NCBI GenBank assembly: GCA_028023455.1
Contig: JAQFVV010012667.1
Location: 978,501 to 1,042,500, forward strand
Source of the DNA: Epiperipatus broadwayi
Lineage: Eukaryota > Onychophora > Udeonychophora > Euonychophora > Peripatidae
Length of the DNA: 64,000 nucleotides
Direction: 5' to 3'
The position numbers and the translations under genes are program-made. Numbering within the stretch: position 1 is the stretch's first letter; every line of letters begins with the position of its first letter. Below are positions 1 to 13,569 of the stretch, in pieces. Below the pieces are notes generated by a model. That model did not search any database, was not told the DNA's origin, and saw only the letters and a list, made by a program, of their open reading frames with translations.

Positions 1-647
1 CTTATTAAACATTTTGCAACCTCAAAATTCATTCACCTGCATGTGAGCAAATATAATTGGCTTTGTTTATCATTTGCTGTTAAGCACATTAAGCATTTGT
101 AACCCTGAGTATTCACTCACCTGTGTGTGGGCACTATATATATATATATAATTTGCATCATCCTTTACTGACTATTCATTAATATTCTTGTAAACTTAAG
201 TATTCACTCACCTGTGTGTGAACTATATAATTTGCTTTATTATATTCTTTGTAATCCTGAATATTCACTCACCTGCATGTAAGCAATCTGTACATAATAT
301 ATTTGCTTTATAACTTATTAAGTGCTACATTAAATTTATGAAATATAAATTTATCTCAGTCTCCATTCTTGCTCGTTACTTTATGAATCACTAGTTAAGT
401 TATATAATATCATGTGTTGGGGGGGGGGTGTCTCATGTGTTACTACTTTACTAATGCTGGAATGTGAATAAAGAGATAACGAGTGTAACCTCAGGCATGT
501 CATTCACAATGGGTTGACTTGGAAACATGGGTAAGAGAGTTGAGGTATGATCAGACGTATGATATTACTATCCCTACTTGGTCAGCTTTTGGTTCTCTGG
601 CTTGGACTCTCAGTCTGTTGAGCAAATGTACAAACCTGACCATTACA
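1..647. repeat. Degenerate tandem repeat, possible 3' part of an LTR
   Basis: Four imperfect units share the core ATTCACTCACCTG followed by a TG-rich stretch and an AT run, near 24, 111, 201 and 261. A G-run lies at 419-428 and an AATAAA at about 467. GC rises from 470 to 640, and the segment ends GACCATTACA near 647, after which the DNA becomes plain AT-rich. An internal AATAAA, a richer block and a terminal ...ACA would fit the R/U5 end of an LTR whose start lies outside the window. The repeat is seen directly; the LTR reading is inference. Confidence 0.4.
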
Positions 648-3189
648 GTGTATATAAATATATGTGTGTGTGAGTGTGTACATGATTACATTTAGATTTT
701 ATTTGAAAAGATTTATTTTTAAAAAGACAATTTATAAAAACCTCTAGTTACAATAAAATTAACATTGGTTTTACTTGCTAAAAATTAAATACTTTCATAA
801 ATATCACTTTTCGTATAATTGTAATTATATCAAAAATAATTTAAAATTTTATAATATTATTTTTTTATTTTTTTATGATATATGATATAAAATTTATTTC
901 CATTTCAAAAGTGAAATTTAAATAATAAATATTTTATTCAATATTTTTTATGAATAGGCAAAGGTTATAATCAAATATAAAAAGAGTCATTGATATCATT
1001 AGTATTCACTTTAGTAATTTATTTTTCTATTTTACAAAGTTTAAATATTAACTGCAAATATTCTTGTCATCACAGATAATAATAATCTCACTTTCAATAC
1101 TAATGCCGTTTTTGTCAAGATATTAAAACTAAACACTCGTCTAAATATATATAAACGTACACATTTGTCTTATAGCTCGTTCTGTATCTATTTGCTCTGA
1201 AACATTTAATGTTACACATAACCTCTGTATCAGGACTGGATGATGTATACCTATTTCGTAATTATATATGTATGTTTGTTTTTAGGAGTGAAAAAAAAAA
1301 TATTTTTATATATTAAAGCTTAAGTTTCAGTAAATTTAAATGTGTAGGTATCCATATAATAATGTTTTATACCAAATATTGGATGTGAGATATAATAATT
1401 TTTAAGATTTATGGAAAACAACAGTAAAGTATCATTAATCATAATCAAATATTTTATAGTTTGACTATAAATTATCTTTATTATTAGCAGTCTATTATAA
1501 ATGAATGGGGGTAATTCTAACTCAAAAAAAGAAATATAGACAAATAAAGAATAAAAAGTTAAGATCAGTTTTAAAATACTGCAATCCATATCTCATGTAC
1601 TGATTTTTTAGTCTGTTTATTTGACATTTTTCAAACTGTTTTAATTTCTTATACAATGAATCTTTTTCTCAAAAACTTCTCAACCATATCATTCAAAAGT
1701 AAGAAAACAATATTGACTCTATTATTGAGATTCCCTATAAAAATTTAGGCTCAAGTTCACCACAACTTTTTTTTAAGAAGTTGCTATTTTTTTTTTGGGG
1801 GGGAGGGGATTCTGTTTTTAAAGAAACCGTTAAGCAATTCATATAATATATACATATAATTTATAAGCCTACCATAGATAAGAAAAAGTATTAATACATA
1901 TATGTAAATTTAAAATTTTGAATTCACAATTTAGCTTTACAGCAATTCTAGAAGTTTGAAATAGAATAAAGAAAGAAGAAATCATATTACTTCATTTAAA
2001 ATAATCTTATTATTATTTTTAATCTAGGAAACATAAATATTTTACCATGTCTGTTTTTAAAATATAATTTTGCTCTCAATATATTAGAATCCTATACATC
2101 AGAGATTTTAAATGAAAATAAGAGGATTTATAAACTACAGATAATTCTAGGTTATGAATTTTTACTTCAACTCAATTTGTTCTGTTGATTTTTAATGTTT
2201 AGACTTAAGCTTCAAGATGTTTTTGAATATCACCAATGGAAATCAGCTAAATAATGTTAAAAGTTATAATTAAAATTTGATTCAAAAGTATTGGAAAAAA
2301 TTTATAATATTTTTTAATCTACTTCAGGGAATGTAATAACTATTTTAAAAAGAATATTTAATGAGTTCCTGTATTAGATTACAGCTGTTAGCATTAAGTT
2401 TAAGACAATTGATCATTATACAAAAGAAACTAGTAGTCGGTAATTTAAAAGTAAAGGTCCTTTCAAAAAATTATAGATTTCTTTTTTTATTTATATACGA
2501 ATGCATTTTTTAAAAGTCTAGCTTGAATGTGAGTGATATGTATAAATTAATTATGAGTAACCAATATATGCTGCATATGTTTATGTATGTGTGCATGCTT
2601 AGATTTTTATTTTATTATTAATTTGTACCAACTCGATTATCATATGACTAATATTTGTCCAGAAAGACCTAATGTAAGGGTGATTTTTAACACTGTTCAA
2701 AGGCGCATTTATTAATAAGATGAAGACTTCATTCACCCTTATGTAATGAATTAAATGATTTCATAAAATGAAATAGAAAATTTAATGTACACTTCATATT
2801 TTCATCAATATCTTTTAATATTTTACAATTAGTGTATTAATACTTATATAATCAAGATAAGTTAAACTGGAATTTTTACTCTCTCTTTCTCTCTCTCTAA
2901 TAATAGTCAAATATTTACATAACACTAGTTGGTTAGTTGTCCCAGCCATCGGTTGGCTTTCCAAAAGAAAAATTCCAACTCATAATGGTATAAAACTCAT
3001 TCAAGGCTTTCTGCACATGACTTGTACCATCTTGAGCATACAAGATAGATATGCCTCATACATATACTGGCTAGTAAGTGCAAACAATTTATTACACATC
3101 TAAGAAAAATCTAAATAAAAAAAATTTAGTATTCTATACTTATTTTGAATGTAGTTTATATGATTAATATCTTACCTAAACATAAAAAA
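648..3189. other. AT-rich stretch, nothing recognised
   Basis: Very AT-rich sequence with frequent homopolymers. The only landmarks are a G-run near 1796-1808 and a CT run at 2881-2898. The short open frame at 1320-1589 on the minus strand has no codon signal or motif and looks like chance. Confidence 0.5.
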
Positions 3190-3380
3190 TATGCATATAT
3201 ATATAATCAAATCAGTTGTCACATGACCTAATTTAATAAGGATGCATTTACAAATGTTACATATAGAGCTCGCAAAATTAGTTCTTAACAAGCTTTGATA
3301 ATATTTCCAACCCCAGAATGGTTTATACTTCTGGTGTCATCAGTGAGATGCTAGGATATTCAAGCTCTATGTAATATATA
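3190..3380 (-). repeat. Family D foldback terminal segment
   Basis: This matches the outer arm of the foldback element at 40866-41419 (CACATGAC..., GAGCTC, AACCCCAGA..., GTCATCAGTGAGATGCTAGG). Only one arm is present. On the minus strand 3310-3349 reads CTGATGA, then AAACC, then TGGGGT, with ATCTCA pairing to TGGGGT. These are the parts of a hammerhead-like fold, but the GAAAC core is mutated to TAAAC and the GTC site to TTC. Confidence 0.65.
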
Positions 3381-3419
3381 TATATATACTGAACTGGTAT
3401 GCATATTTTAAATCTATGT

Positions 3420-4971
3420 CCATATAATATAAGATTTTAACCTACATATATCAAACAACATGCATATATTCTCACATATATATTTTTTTGCCTTTATACA
3501 CATATGTTTACAGTTAATATTTCTAGAAAGACCAAATTGTGACCTCAAAAAAATGACTAGTTAATAAATTGAAGCCATGATTACCTTTCCTGGTCATCCA
3601 AATTTCACATCATGATATCGTATATTCTAAAAATGCAAATTTACTTTTATTTGGTCTACTATCACCTGTGTAAACTTGAAACAGTTTTAATTTTTCAGAC
3701 ACCAGCAACAGTGAAATGGTCCACTGAATACATCATCTCATTAACTCATTATTATTATTTTTTTTTTTTGGGGGGGGGGAATATTTCTTTTATGAGATCT
3801 AAATATTAAATCACTATGAATCAAAAGATTTTGTGAATCTTGATTTTTAAATGAAGTGATGGACTTAATTAGTGAAGAACTTACCAGCTTCACACTCTCA
3901 AATCAAAATGCTTTAGACTTGCCTGTATAATTACAAAGTAGGTTGAAGATAAGATGGCTGAGTCTTATCTTTATAAAGTCATAACCTTGTGTTAAGATTT
4001 GTAGAGGTCTCTCTCATGGTAAAATTAAGCACACAGGTGCATAGTATTAAGGTTAAAGCCTTATATATGTATTTATCTATTTTAATATTGTAAACTAATT
4101 AAGTGTATTAACATTTATACCTAGAGATAATTAAAAATTGCAAACATTGCTGAAATCTAAATTTAAAATTACTTTTAGTAAAATAAATGAACAAAATAAT
4201 AAACTTACAATCTATTCATTTGCACCCATCTTTTTATATAATAATAACAGATAAATATATATATAACCTAAAATTATTAGTATAAAGTAATATAAATAAT
4301 GCATATTTAGAATGTTACATCATTTATTTGTATTAACAGCAATAATAAAGTTCTTTTGAAAAATAACATTTAAAGTTTATATATTTTGTCAAGAACTAAG
4401 AGTGAAATCAAATGCTTTCTCACTAGATATCTGTTTGTAATATTATTATGGCCATGGATTTTAAGGGTTCTTATTTACCATTATCTTGTCTATGATTTCT
4501 TGCATGAATTGGTTCAGTTATGAACTTGTCAGTGTGATATAGGCATGGCATCTGGAATCAAAGCATTTTACAGAATTATGGTCAAAAGACAGCATTGACA
4601 GATATATATGGGGTCTAACAACACATCTGCTACATTCCCTCAATGTAAATAGTAGTTTCTATGGGGTAAATCATTTCTAAAGCAACAACTCTTTTTAAAA
4701 GTCCTAGGGTCACTTTATATATCTTCTTGCCTGTCTCCTCTGCATGCACCTTGTCACAACACCTTTTCTTTTTTCATTCTTATGGGTATTTAATCTAATG
4801 CAATTGTTATTTTCATATGAAATTATCTTTAATTGATTTTTAAATTGTTTGTAACATAAACAGGTAAATTTTCTTTGTTTTAAATGTGATACACATTTCT
4901 GGCTGTGCAAAAATATTATTTTCACAGCAGAACAAAATGTGTACTTTAAAAAAATATATGTTTGATTAAAA

Positions 4972-5026
<55 letters not shown>

Positions 5027-5039
5027 TATATATCTGATA

Positions 5040-5079
<40 letters not shown>

Positions 5080-5352
5080 AGATCAGAGTTAAATTAATCT
5101 TCTAAATTATACTTATTGTGATCTGACATTAAAGTTGACCATCTTTATTTAAAAATAAAATTTATCTTGAGAGATAACACATTTCTTTTTTTCACTAAGT
5201 GTAAGTAATTAGATTGTCTACATCTTTTAATTATATTTATTTTGGGTCAAATGAATACATTTTTATTAACAAAATATGATTATTATACACATATTTTTTT
5301 TTTTCAATCTCCAATTCCTTCACTGAATGCTAATATACATTGTACTATGTTA
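3420..5352. repeat. Interspersed repeat A, copy 1
   Basis: This copy aligns by eye with a split second copy at 7660-8090, 13570-14640 and 16378-16505. Shared landmarks include a segment of ATGTAAACTTGAAACAG type followed by GTGAAATGGTCCACTGAA, a later TTGCACCCATC block, and a final CAATCTCCAATTCC block. About 300 bp near 3780-4075 are missing from copy 2. It contains long (TA)n tracts at about 4977-5024 and 5048-5077. No protein motif was recognised, so its class is unknown; a decayed DNA transposon is one possibility. Confidence 0.65.
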
Positions 5353-6029
5353 ATGGTGCAATATCTCCCAATTGGATGAAGAATCAAAATTGAAGATAAA
5401 TTGGCCAATTTTGTTTTTTAAACAATTTATGTTGAACTTTTTATAACAAATTATTTTATATATCATTATTCTGATCATGCTCTCCATGTTTAATGATCTT
5501 ACAAGATGGGATATAATTAGGCTATTCTAGGCTATTTTTGCACTTAAAATACTTAGCTTCTATTTAAACTGAAGTTGTCATTTTTATTCATTTTTATTAG
5601 TTTATTTTTGTCATAACAGCATTTTTTAGCACATTATTGGTTTATTTCTTAATCAATGATTATCAATTTTTTTGTGCTATGTAAGACCAAAAGTACATGG
5701 GGCAAATTCAAAAATTGTACCAGTTAAGGCTGTCCAAAAGTAGCTATAAATGCTATCTTTTTTAATAGATAGGTGATGGTTGGATCTTAACCAATATTGT
5801 AGCTGCTTACATCAAGCTATCCTTTACCATCAAGACTCTTTTTCTGGTAATCTGTCTCTGTCTCTGAACCTTTCACCTGGTGATAGTGATCATTGCCAAT
5901 TTCTTTAATATATTATATTCGAACTACTTCATGTTCTGCAGATCGCCCATGTTCTCTTTATGCTGTCTATGGATTATATTCACTTTTTCTTATATTATGA
6001 TAGAGATGCCTCCCCCCTCCGATCCAATT
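5353..6029. other. No gene seen; possible extension of the gag-like remnant
   Basis: AT-rich up to about 5690. From there the minus strand reads as a heavily broken coding-like sequence that may be the downstream end of the gag-like remnant at 6030-7056. No protease or reverse-transcriptase motif was recognised. Confidence 0.35.
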
Positions 6030-7056
6030 TTTAAGGCATTTATCTGTTGATTATGGTTCCTAGAAGGGAATTTATTGATGGGTTTGTATCCAGCATCTTC
6101 ATTATCAGCTTTTTGCTGCCAAAGGCACTGAATAAATCTGCCATCTGCTCAATGTTTTTATACCCTGTTCTTACCAACAGATGTTTCATGGGACTTAGAA
6201 AATTTACATTTCATGATTTTCATGATCTGATTCTCCAAAAATAGATATGCTGTTAAGGCCTGAAGTTTAGCTATTTGCCTACTGAACAATGGCATGTATA
6301 GATCACTTGGTTGACATTTTTCTTAAGAAACCTGATGTTGAATACCCTCTTGGTGGTCCTCATTCTAATATTATTTTATTAATGTTGCTTATACTGTGGG
6401 AAGCTACTGGCTTTCTCAAATAATTGCTTCCACCATGCTTGTGATGCTCCATGCAAGGGAATAATAGTTATCACTAACTTAATCTTTTTTTCCATGGGGT
6501 TGATTCTAAATATCTCTAAACTACCCAGATGGATCTAGGGTAATCCTTCAGTGTGACCATAAAAAATTATTATTTTCAAAAACTGATACATTACACTGGG
6601 TTTGCATTTTTTGTCCATATTTATTCTCATATTTCTGCTCTCAACCTGACCTTTTACTTGCAATTTTTTGATGTATTGTACTAAACTATTAACTTCTTGT
6701 TGTACTTTAATGATCATCTTTTTATGTTCATGATACACTATCTCCATGTCCTTCTATATTTGCTTCTCCATACTCTTGAGATTTTTCTCATTTTCTTGTT
6801 TATTACTGTTAATTTCTGTTTTCATTTGCTCAAATTTTGCAATTAAGGCTAACTAGCACCTCATTTAATATTTGATCTACTTACCTAACCATCTTTTCTC
6901 CCCCCCCCCTAAATCATCTGGCTGTTTTATCACTTTAGTCTTTCAGTTATTTTCACTGAATATTTCTATATAAACAAGCCTTTTTGCCTGAAATTCTTTC
7001 ATAATATCTTTAATTGCATCAGTATCTAATTGAGTCGTATTCTTATTCACTTCCAT
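6030..7056 (-). pseudogene. Gag-like retrotransposon remnant
   Basis: On the minus strand, from an ATG at 7056, the translation begins with a charged stretch (KDIMKEFQAKR) and a lysine/glutamate-rich coiled-coil-like segment (EHKKMIIKVQQEVNSLVQ). There follows a block with the look of an LTR-retrotransposon gag: YQF.KIIIF.G, then LGSLEIF, then PMEKKIKLVITIIPLHGASQ immediately before AWWKQL, then RTTKRVFNIRF. The order of an FDG-like site, a W/F helix, a P..K...+ helix, an L.GA...WW site and an R..F site resembles Ty3/gypsy-type gag. In-frame stops interrupt it near 6538 and 6380. No reverse transcriptase was found beside it. It could also be a domesticated gag relative, but the stops argue against function. 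Confidence 0.5.
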
Positions 7057-7659
7057 TTTGCTGATCTCTGATTTGTTGCTCTTAATTATCTTACCATTTT
7101 TTAATTTCATAAATTTATAAGATACTTTCTATTTTTTTTACTTATTTCCAATACTTAGCATTAATATATTTTGCTTTATTTTTAATAATTTATAATTAAT
7201 ATTGCATTTGATTTGATTTCTAACAATTATATTTTATTTTATTTCTAATATTTAATATGTTGCTTTATTTCTAAAAATTAATAATAGTCAATAATTACTA
7301 ATCCATTTATCAATCACCCCTTCCTCTTATGGTCTCATTTTCTTTTGTATAGTTTCTTTGTGCAATTTATCTGCCTATATCTATACCACTATTTATTTTT
7401 TATTTTTACTTACCCCTGTTTATTCATTTATGAATATCTAGAGAGTGAGAAAAAAAATCAATTAAAGGAAAAAAATCTACAAAACAATCTCTCTTTTCAT
7501 TAATATATAACTTTTTTTTAATTGTCACAAGTTATGAGTGTTTTCTGTATTCCCATTAACACCTATATATCTCAGGTTATAGACAACTCCATATTTCCAT
7601 AGCGCCATGTTGTGCCATTGAACTGGTTATATAAATTTTAACCCCCTCTATCTGGAAAA
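7057..7659. other. AT-rich spacer
   Basis: No motif or repeat match recognised. It is simple AT-rich DNA between the gag-like remnant and the left part of repeat A copy 2. Confidence 0.5.
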
Positions 7660-7720
7660 TATGAGGTTTTAACCTATATATATCAAACTGCATGCATATA
7701 TTCACACACACACACACACC

Positions 7721-7769
<49 letters not shown>

Positions 7770-8094
7770 TTAATACTTCTAGAATGAACAAATTGTGATC
7801 TCAAAATAAAAAAACTAGTTAATGAATTACTCAGAAGCCACAATTTTCTGGCTATCCAAACATCAAGTAGTAATATCATATGCTCTAAAAATACAAATTT
7901 ACTATTACTTGGATTACTATCACATGTGTAAACTTGAAACAGCTTTTATATTTCAGTTACTTATGTCAGTGAAATGGTCCACTGAACATACCATCTCAAA
8001 GTTAGTTAACTTATTATTTCTTTTTGGGGGAACCATCTCTATTCTAATATGATAAACTAATTAAGCATATTAACCTTCCCACTAGAGAATGCAT
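7660..8094. repeat. Repeat A copy 2, left part
   Basis: Matches 3425-3780 and then 4077-4130 of copy 1, skipping about 300 bp. It contains a compound (CA)n/(TA)n microsatellite at about 7703-7767. The match breaks off near 8090 at ACTAGAGAATGC, where the LINE at 8095-13585 begins, and resumes near 13570. Confidence 0.65.
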
Positions 8095-8984
8095 TTAGAT
8101 AGGTTTGTAGCAGTTCAGCTTCTGATAAATATTTAAATTCTTTGGGACTTTCCATTTGGAAAATATTTATTCTTAGAGCTTATCTCCTTACTTTGCACCC
8201 AATCAAGGATGGATAGCTTTCTCAGTTTGGCAGAAGCTTAAAACAAATCCTAAGAATTATCAAAAGAACAAGATATATAAGAAGCCATCTTATATACTCA
8301 AAGAAATCCTGCATTCAAGCCTCTACCATTAAAACCATCATCCAGCTTCACTTTAATCTAAGAAAAGATTAGTTATTCTCAAAATCTCATCCCAAAGAAC
8401 CTCACTTTAACTTTCAAGAAAATAGAAATAAAAATGAAATACCTGGGGAGATTACTAAATTTCAGGAATTCCCAAGCTTGAAACAAAATAATGGTGAACT
8501 TACCTTATAAACTTCCTCATTATTTTCCTAAAAAAAACTTCATCTAACATTAATTTTGTGAGAAATGATAATACTAACATAAAGTCTATACATGTAAATC
8601 CTCCTTCTTCCCAAAACCTTTCTAATTTACCAATTACTAAGAAACCTTCCTATGCCAATATTTCCCAGGTGAGCTAGGATAGCCAAATGTTATGACCTGG
8701 AAAACCTCAAAAAATCATTATGACATGTTTAACTTGATTGAATACACTTTAGAAGAGAACTTTTCTGTCAAAATCATTAACCCTAATAAACCCATTCTAA
8801 ATTTTGAACAAATGAACTTGATTTAATAATAAATAAGTTCAATAACACAATCCCTCTTCAGTTACATAAATCTTTTCTGAATTTTTATAATGAAAATACC
8901 TCAATCTTAGCAGTCGCTAACTCTAGCTTTGATTTATTCAAATTCCCTATTAATGAACTTTATAATGTAATAACCAAACAAAAA

Positions 8985-10157
8985 TTGTGGAGGGTAAATC
9001 ACAATATCCTTCTGCACTCTGATATTCAATATATAATCATTGAATTTAGTCTTGAGCAGAAAATTTTTTTTCAAAAAAGCTTCAAAAATTTATATGGGAA
9101 AATTGTGTGCCATATGAACATGAATTATCCCACAATATTATCAGGTCTAATCAAGAACTGTTATCTGAAATTTAAGGAGCATAAATTACAATTATTTCTC
9201 AGCCATATGGAAAGTTTCAAATTTTAATTACCAATTGATAAAAGGGTCAGATTCACCAGTGTATACAAACACCACCTCCTTTGACAACACTCTGAAATAA
9301 GAATTCCAATCCCATGGACATTCCCATTCTCTACTATGCAGAGACATCTCCACTTGTTTACTTTTTGTGGCATTCCTCTGCAATGATTTTATTGCTGACA
9401 GAGAAGCCACATTGTGAGGGATTGCCCAGCCAGGCTCTCACAGCATTGTAAATGAATTAAAAATGAGAACACATCAATGTAATTTAAATCCTACACTGCC
9501 AGCCATTGAAACCCATAACTTAAAAATAATTCTTACCACTTTTGAAGGTGTGAGGAATAGGTCCTCCTCTCAAATTGCTGCCACAATGAAGTTCTTAACT
9601 AACATTATATCCACTCCATCTCACTCAACAAAACCACTGGATGATTCTTTTGAATCAATAATTACTACCTTAGAAAAGGGACCTCAATACCTCAACCCAG
9701 CTCCCACCAACTAAGTTCTAACTAACATTGTACACACTCCATCTCACTCCATGAAACCACTGAATGAATCCTTTAACTCAATAATTACCTCTTTAGAAGA
9801 AGGACCTCAAATACCTATCCTATGAAGTTAAAGACAAAAAAATCCAACAAGAATAGCAAACCAACACCTGATAAAATTTGTTCCAATGAAATAAGCAATC
9901 ATGATATTAGCTCTTCAACAATGAGTTGCCATCTTATCAAAAAAGGACATTGGCAAATATGCACAGTCCCATAATTCAGATGATAATGATACTTTACAGC
10001 CAACAACAGATGTTGAATATGCTGTTGCCAGAATGACTCCAATCAATGGCTCACAACATAAAACATCAATGAAAAAACACAATCCAACCTTTCTCCTAAC
10101 TTGGAGAACTTGGAGTTTAGTGATTGCAAATCCTACTGAAACATATACCATCCCTTG
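8985..10157 (+). pseudogene. LINE A1 ORF1 (nucleic-acid-binding protein with CCHC knuckle)
   Basis: Broken coding remnant upstream of ORF2. The clearest piece is a knuckle at 9384-9425, read as [stop]FYC-xQRS-HIVRDC. If the first TGA replaced a cysteine codon, the spacing is exactly C-x2-C-x4-H-x4-C. ORF1 proteins of this kind bind element RNA. A hydrophilic open stretch precedes 10157 (LSKKDIGKYAQSHNSDDND...). A 124-bp near-repeat at 9589-9817 duplicates part of the frame. The start was not determined because there are several stops upstream of the knuckle. Confidence 0.6.
9589..9817 (+). repeat. Tandem duplication, period about 124 bp, in LINE A1 ORF1
   Basis: Two copies begin AAGTTCTTAACTAACATT and AAGTTCTAACTAACATTG and end GGACCTCAA.AC. 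They differ at roughly one base in eight, so the duplication is not recent. Confidence 0.8.
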
Positions 10158-10209
10158 AATACCCTTTTCCTATCTTCTAAATTAATATTCTCTTTAGGAC
10201 TCTGCTTGA

Positions 10210-13015
10210 CTATCAATTAATGAGGTTGAGAGTAATTGGGATCAACATCCAAAGCCTGAATTTCCTTCACAGAGTTTACACATTGATTAACTGGTTTAGA
10301 CAATTCTTCCCACCTATATTATGAGTCTCTCTGAAACCAAACTACAATAGTCTTTCAAACTCCATAATCCTGAACCATATTAGAAAACTTGGTTACTTTC
10401 ACCATTCAATTGTCCTATTCCAACTGCTGGTGTAACAATTCTGATATTCAATAATATCCCATTTGAATCTTTCAAATTAATTATGTAAACCAACACATGA
10501 TTTTCACCATTCAATTGTCCTATTCCAACTGCTGGTGTAACAATTCTGATATTCAATAATATCCCATTTGAATCTTTCAAATTAATTATGTAAACCAACA
10601 CATGATTATCACTATCTTATTCCATAGACCCTTTATCCTTAATATAATCTATATATACTTTCACAAAACACTCACTCCTCAATTAATCCAGAAGATTAAT
10701 ATCACACTTGCCTCAAAACCCCTACTGGACTATATTCCTGAGAGATTTCAACACTTCTCACCTGGAATTTACCACCAAATATTTCTATAATCTAAACATG
10801 AATATCATGTGTGGTGTAGGCTTCCTCCCACCAGATGCCTTTTCCTTTTATATCAGAAGATATCTCTCATAGATCTCTACTAAACCACAAGCCTTCATTT
10901 CATTATTGATCCCTCTCTTCAACCCATTCCATTCACAGATTACCTTGCTTTATTTCTCAATATTTCTCTGGATATCAATTCACACTCATTCCAAATCTAA
11001 ACACTACCACTAGAAGTCTTTTTAAATATTCATCCCCTGCAGCAATCCTCTCTGGGAATATATTTATTCTGACAAGATAAAAAATTTTACTCTACCACCG
11101 ACAGATGCCTGGTTCACCTTCATCCAAATTTAATGTCAATCATCTCATGACTGACATTAAAGGATCTTCAATGCTCCTAATGAATTTTGAAATGATTAAC
11201 AACACCCTCAAAAATATACCCTTAAATTCATTTTCCATTTATTTCATCTTAAATCTAAAATCTAAGTACAAAAGCAAACAGCTTATTCTTGTGGAATATC
11301 TATCCACCAAAAAATTTAAGACCTACTTGAGTCACCTAATTGGTTCAGAAGCTACATTAGGTGGGCCCTGGGCTATTCACTGAAAGGATTAGGCTCTATA
11401 CCAGATCAAACATTAATCAAGAGATTTTTACCTATTTCAGGGATATACTCTCCACCTTTCCACCAAAACTCAGACAAGATGTTCTAATTGATTTATCAAC
11501 CACAGAGCATGGTATAACAGAAAGGGATATTTTTGCAACATTGAGCTCCATGCCCAATAAAACTCATCTGGGTTTCCATGTGATTCCCTGCTTCCTTCTA
11601 TTATATTTATCCAACTTTCCCATACCAATCATATATAATCTAATCAACCACATTTCATCTAGTATCCAAGAAATTGGTGGGCTCTACCCAGAAATGGTAC
11701 CTTTCCTCAAGCACAACATCATTCTTTCACCACTGGAGAACTTTAGGCCCATCTTTATGATCCCACTTATGGTCAAATTTATCAAATTGGTCATTGAAGA
11801 TGATTCAAGCCAAAATTCTGCCCAATATACCCAATATAAATGTGCAAAAAAGGGCAAATCCACAGCAGATGCTATTAATGTTTTAAAAATTGTCATTGAT
11901 GATATCAGGAAAGCCAGGCAGTTGAGATCAGTGGTAATCCAACTCGACATAACTGCAGCCATCAATTCCATCCAGCTTAATCATCTCATGCCCTTACTTC
12001 ATGAGCATCACATTTCCCTTGGAATCATCAACATCATCAAAAACTTCCTCTATAATTGAGAAATCTTCATTTCCTCAATGGAGAACTATTCCCTCCACTT
12101 ACTACTGGCTTCCATCCCTCATGGCTCCCCACTCAGTGCTCTGTTTTATTACCTACCTTAATCCCTTGCTTCTTCAAATCAAAAACATCTACATCCCAAT
12201 ATTAAAAACATCTATATCCAATATCACCTTCATGGATGACTTGGATTTGTTTCTCCCTTCAAGAAACCTAATTCATCAGTTCCTCCTAATACTCAAAGAA
12301 TTATTTTGATCAATCCAGCCTGCAATTTAATATGACCAAGTTATCTGCCTGAAAATTAGCCTCAGGGAATATTATTGTATCTCCATTCTCAGCAAAGCCT
12401 CAAAATTTCTTAGGCTATCCAATATTTAAGTCATCTATTGCCATGAGGAAAATCATCCTAGATAAACTGCTCCAATCCTCATACAAAATTACTTTTCTGC
12501 TCTTTCCAAGGTGTATATGTCCATGTTTGCCAAGTCTTCCCTCATCAATACCCTTGTTTTCCACAAAATATTGTATTTCACTCCTGCTATTGATTTCACT
12601 AAGCATTCATTAGGAAGATTCATAAAATGTGTACACATCTGATTCAGGAAAGGAATGCTGCAAGAATTATTTTGAGAAACCGTATTATAAACCCTTATAT
12701 TTCTCCCAGCCCTACAAACCCCTAAAGATTAACAACCATATTCTATTAAAAAAATTGAATGATAGTTCCTCTAACCCAAATTATTTGACTTTCTGTTAAA
12801 AATCAAACTTAATGCACTCCCCACAAATCATTTCTTTATATACCATTGAGGTTTCTCAGGTGCCCTTTGTGCTTAGAGAGTATAAAACCTCCACCCATCT
12901 TCTTTATCACTGCATTTTTCTACAACCTTCAGAGATCTTGCAGCCTTTATTTCAAGAAATAAAAATCATACTCTTTCAACTTTCATTGATAGCATTCTTC
13001 ATGGTACCTTCCTGA
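10210..13015 (+). pseudogene. LINE A1 ORF2: endonuclease, reverse transcriptase, zinc-finger-like tail
   Basis: Would copy the element RNA by target-primed reverse transcription. Endonuclease: GINIQSLNFL near 10230, TAGVTILI near 10430, and RDFN near 10740 where the family has GDFN. Reverse transcriptase: ENFRPIFMIPL near 11730, GKSTADAINVLK near 11855, VVIQLDITAA with its catalytic Asp at 11946-11948, HGSPLSALFYYL near 12120, and the active-site box FMDD at 12229-12240. The tail has STHLLYHC near 12895. The longest open piece is 11361-12059 (232 residues). The frame changes near 11360 and near 12000-12060, and there are several stops. Relatives A2 and A3 share the order of motifs. A short fragment of the tail region recurs at 14647-14745. 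Confidence 0.8.
10398..10607 (+). repeat. Exact-looking tandem duplication, period 105 bp, inside the endonuclease
   Basis: Two consecutive 105-bp units begin TTCACCATTCAATTGTCC and appear identical apart from the edges. As 105 is divisible by three, the duplication adds 35 codons without shifting frame. The near identity contrasts with the eroded flanking LINE sequence and points to a recent event. Confidence 0.88.
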
Positions 13016-13569
13016 GATCAGCTCAACAATCTTCATCTTTTTTCTCACTATGGTTTACCCAATGTCAGCTTATTTTTAATATGCTCCAGAAAGCTCAATA
13101 AACTCAAAAAGAATATTTGTCAGAGGGACCAAAACCTGGACCCTCTCTACATTTTTGAAGTCACCCATATCTCCTTAAAGCTCCACTACTTCTATGTATT
13201 GTGGTTTCTCTTATATTCCAAAATAACTAATCTCTAATGGGTTTGCTTCTACCAGAAATCACAATGGATTTTCATTCTTTCCCAAATTACATCTAAAATC
13301 TGGCCTATCTCAATAAAAAAATATCTATTGTGAAACTGGTGTTGCCTAAGTAAACTCTATCTTTCCAGTGACAGGGACTTTAGAATTTCTTTCCTTGTAA
13401 ACCACTGAAGTATAGCCAAGGTTCTCTTATCAAAAAGTTTCCCTTTTCTTTATAATAGAATGTTCAAACCTTGTTTTTTTTTTATTGATTCTCAGATAAT
13501 GTAATTCCTAGTTTTCATTGTAAAGTACTGTAATCCAAATTTATCAATCTCACCTTCAGATTGTATCAT

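Noticed and set aside
7577-7879. 100-residue minus-strand frame
   Set aside because: It is open because it runs through a (TA)n/(CA)n microsatellite, giving IYIYIY and VCVCV runs.
11684-11971. 95-residue minus-strand frame
   Set aside because: Shadow of the LINE A1 reverse transcriptase on the opposite strand.
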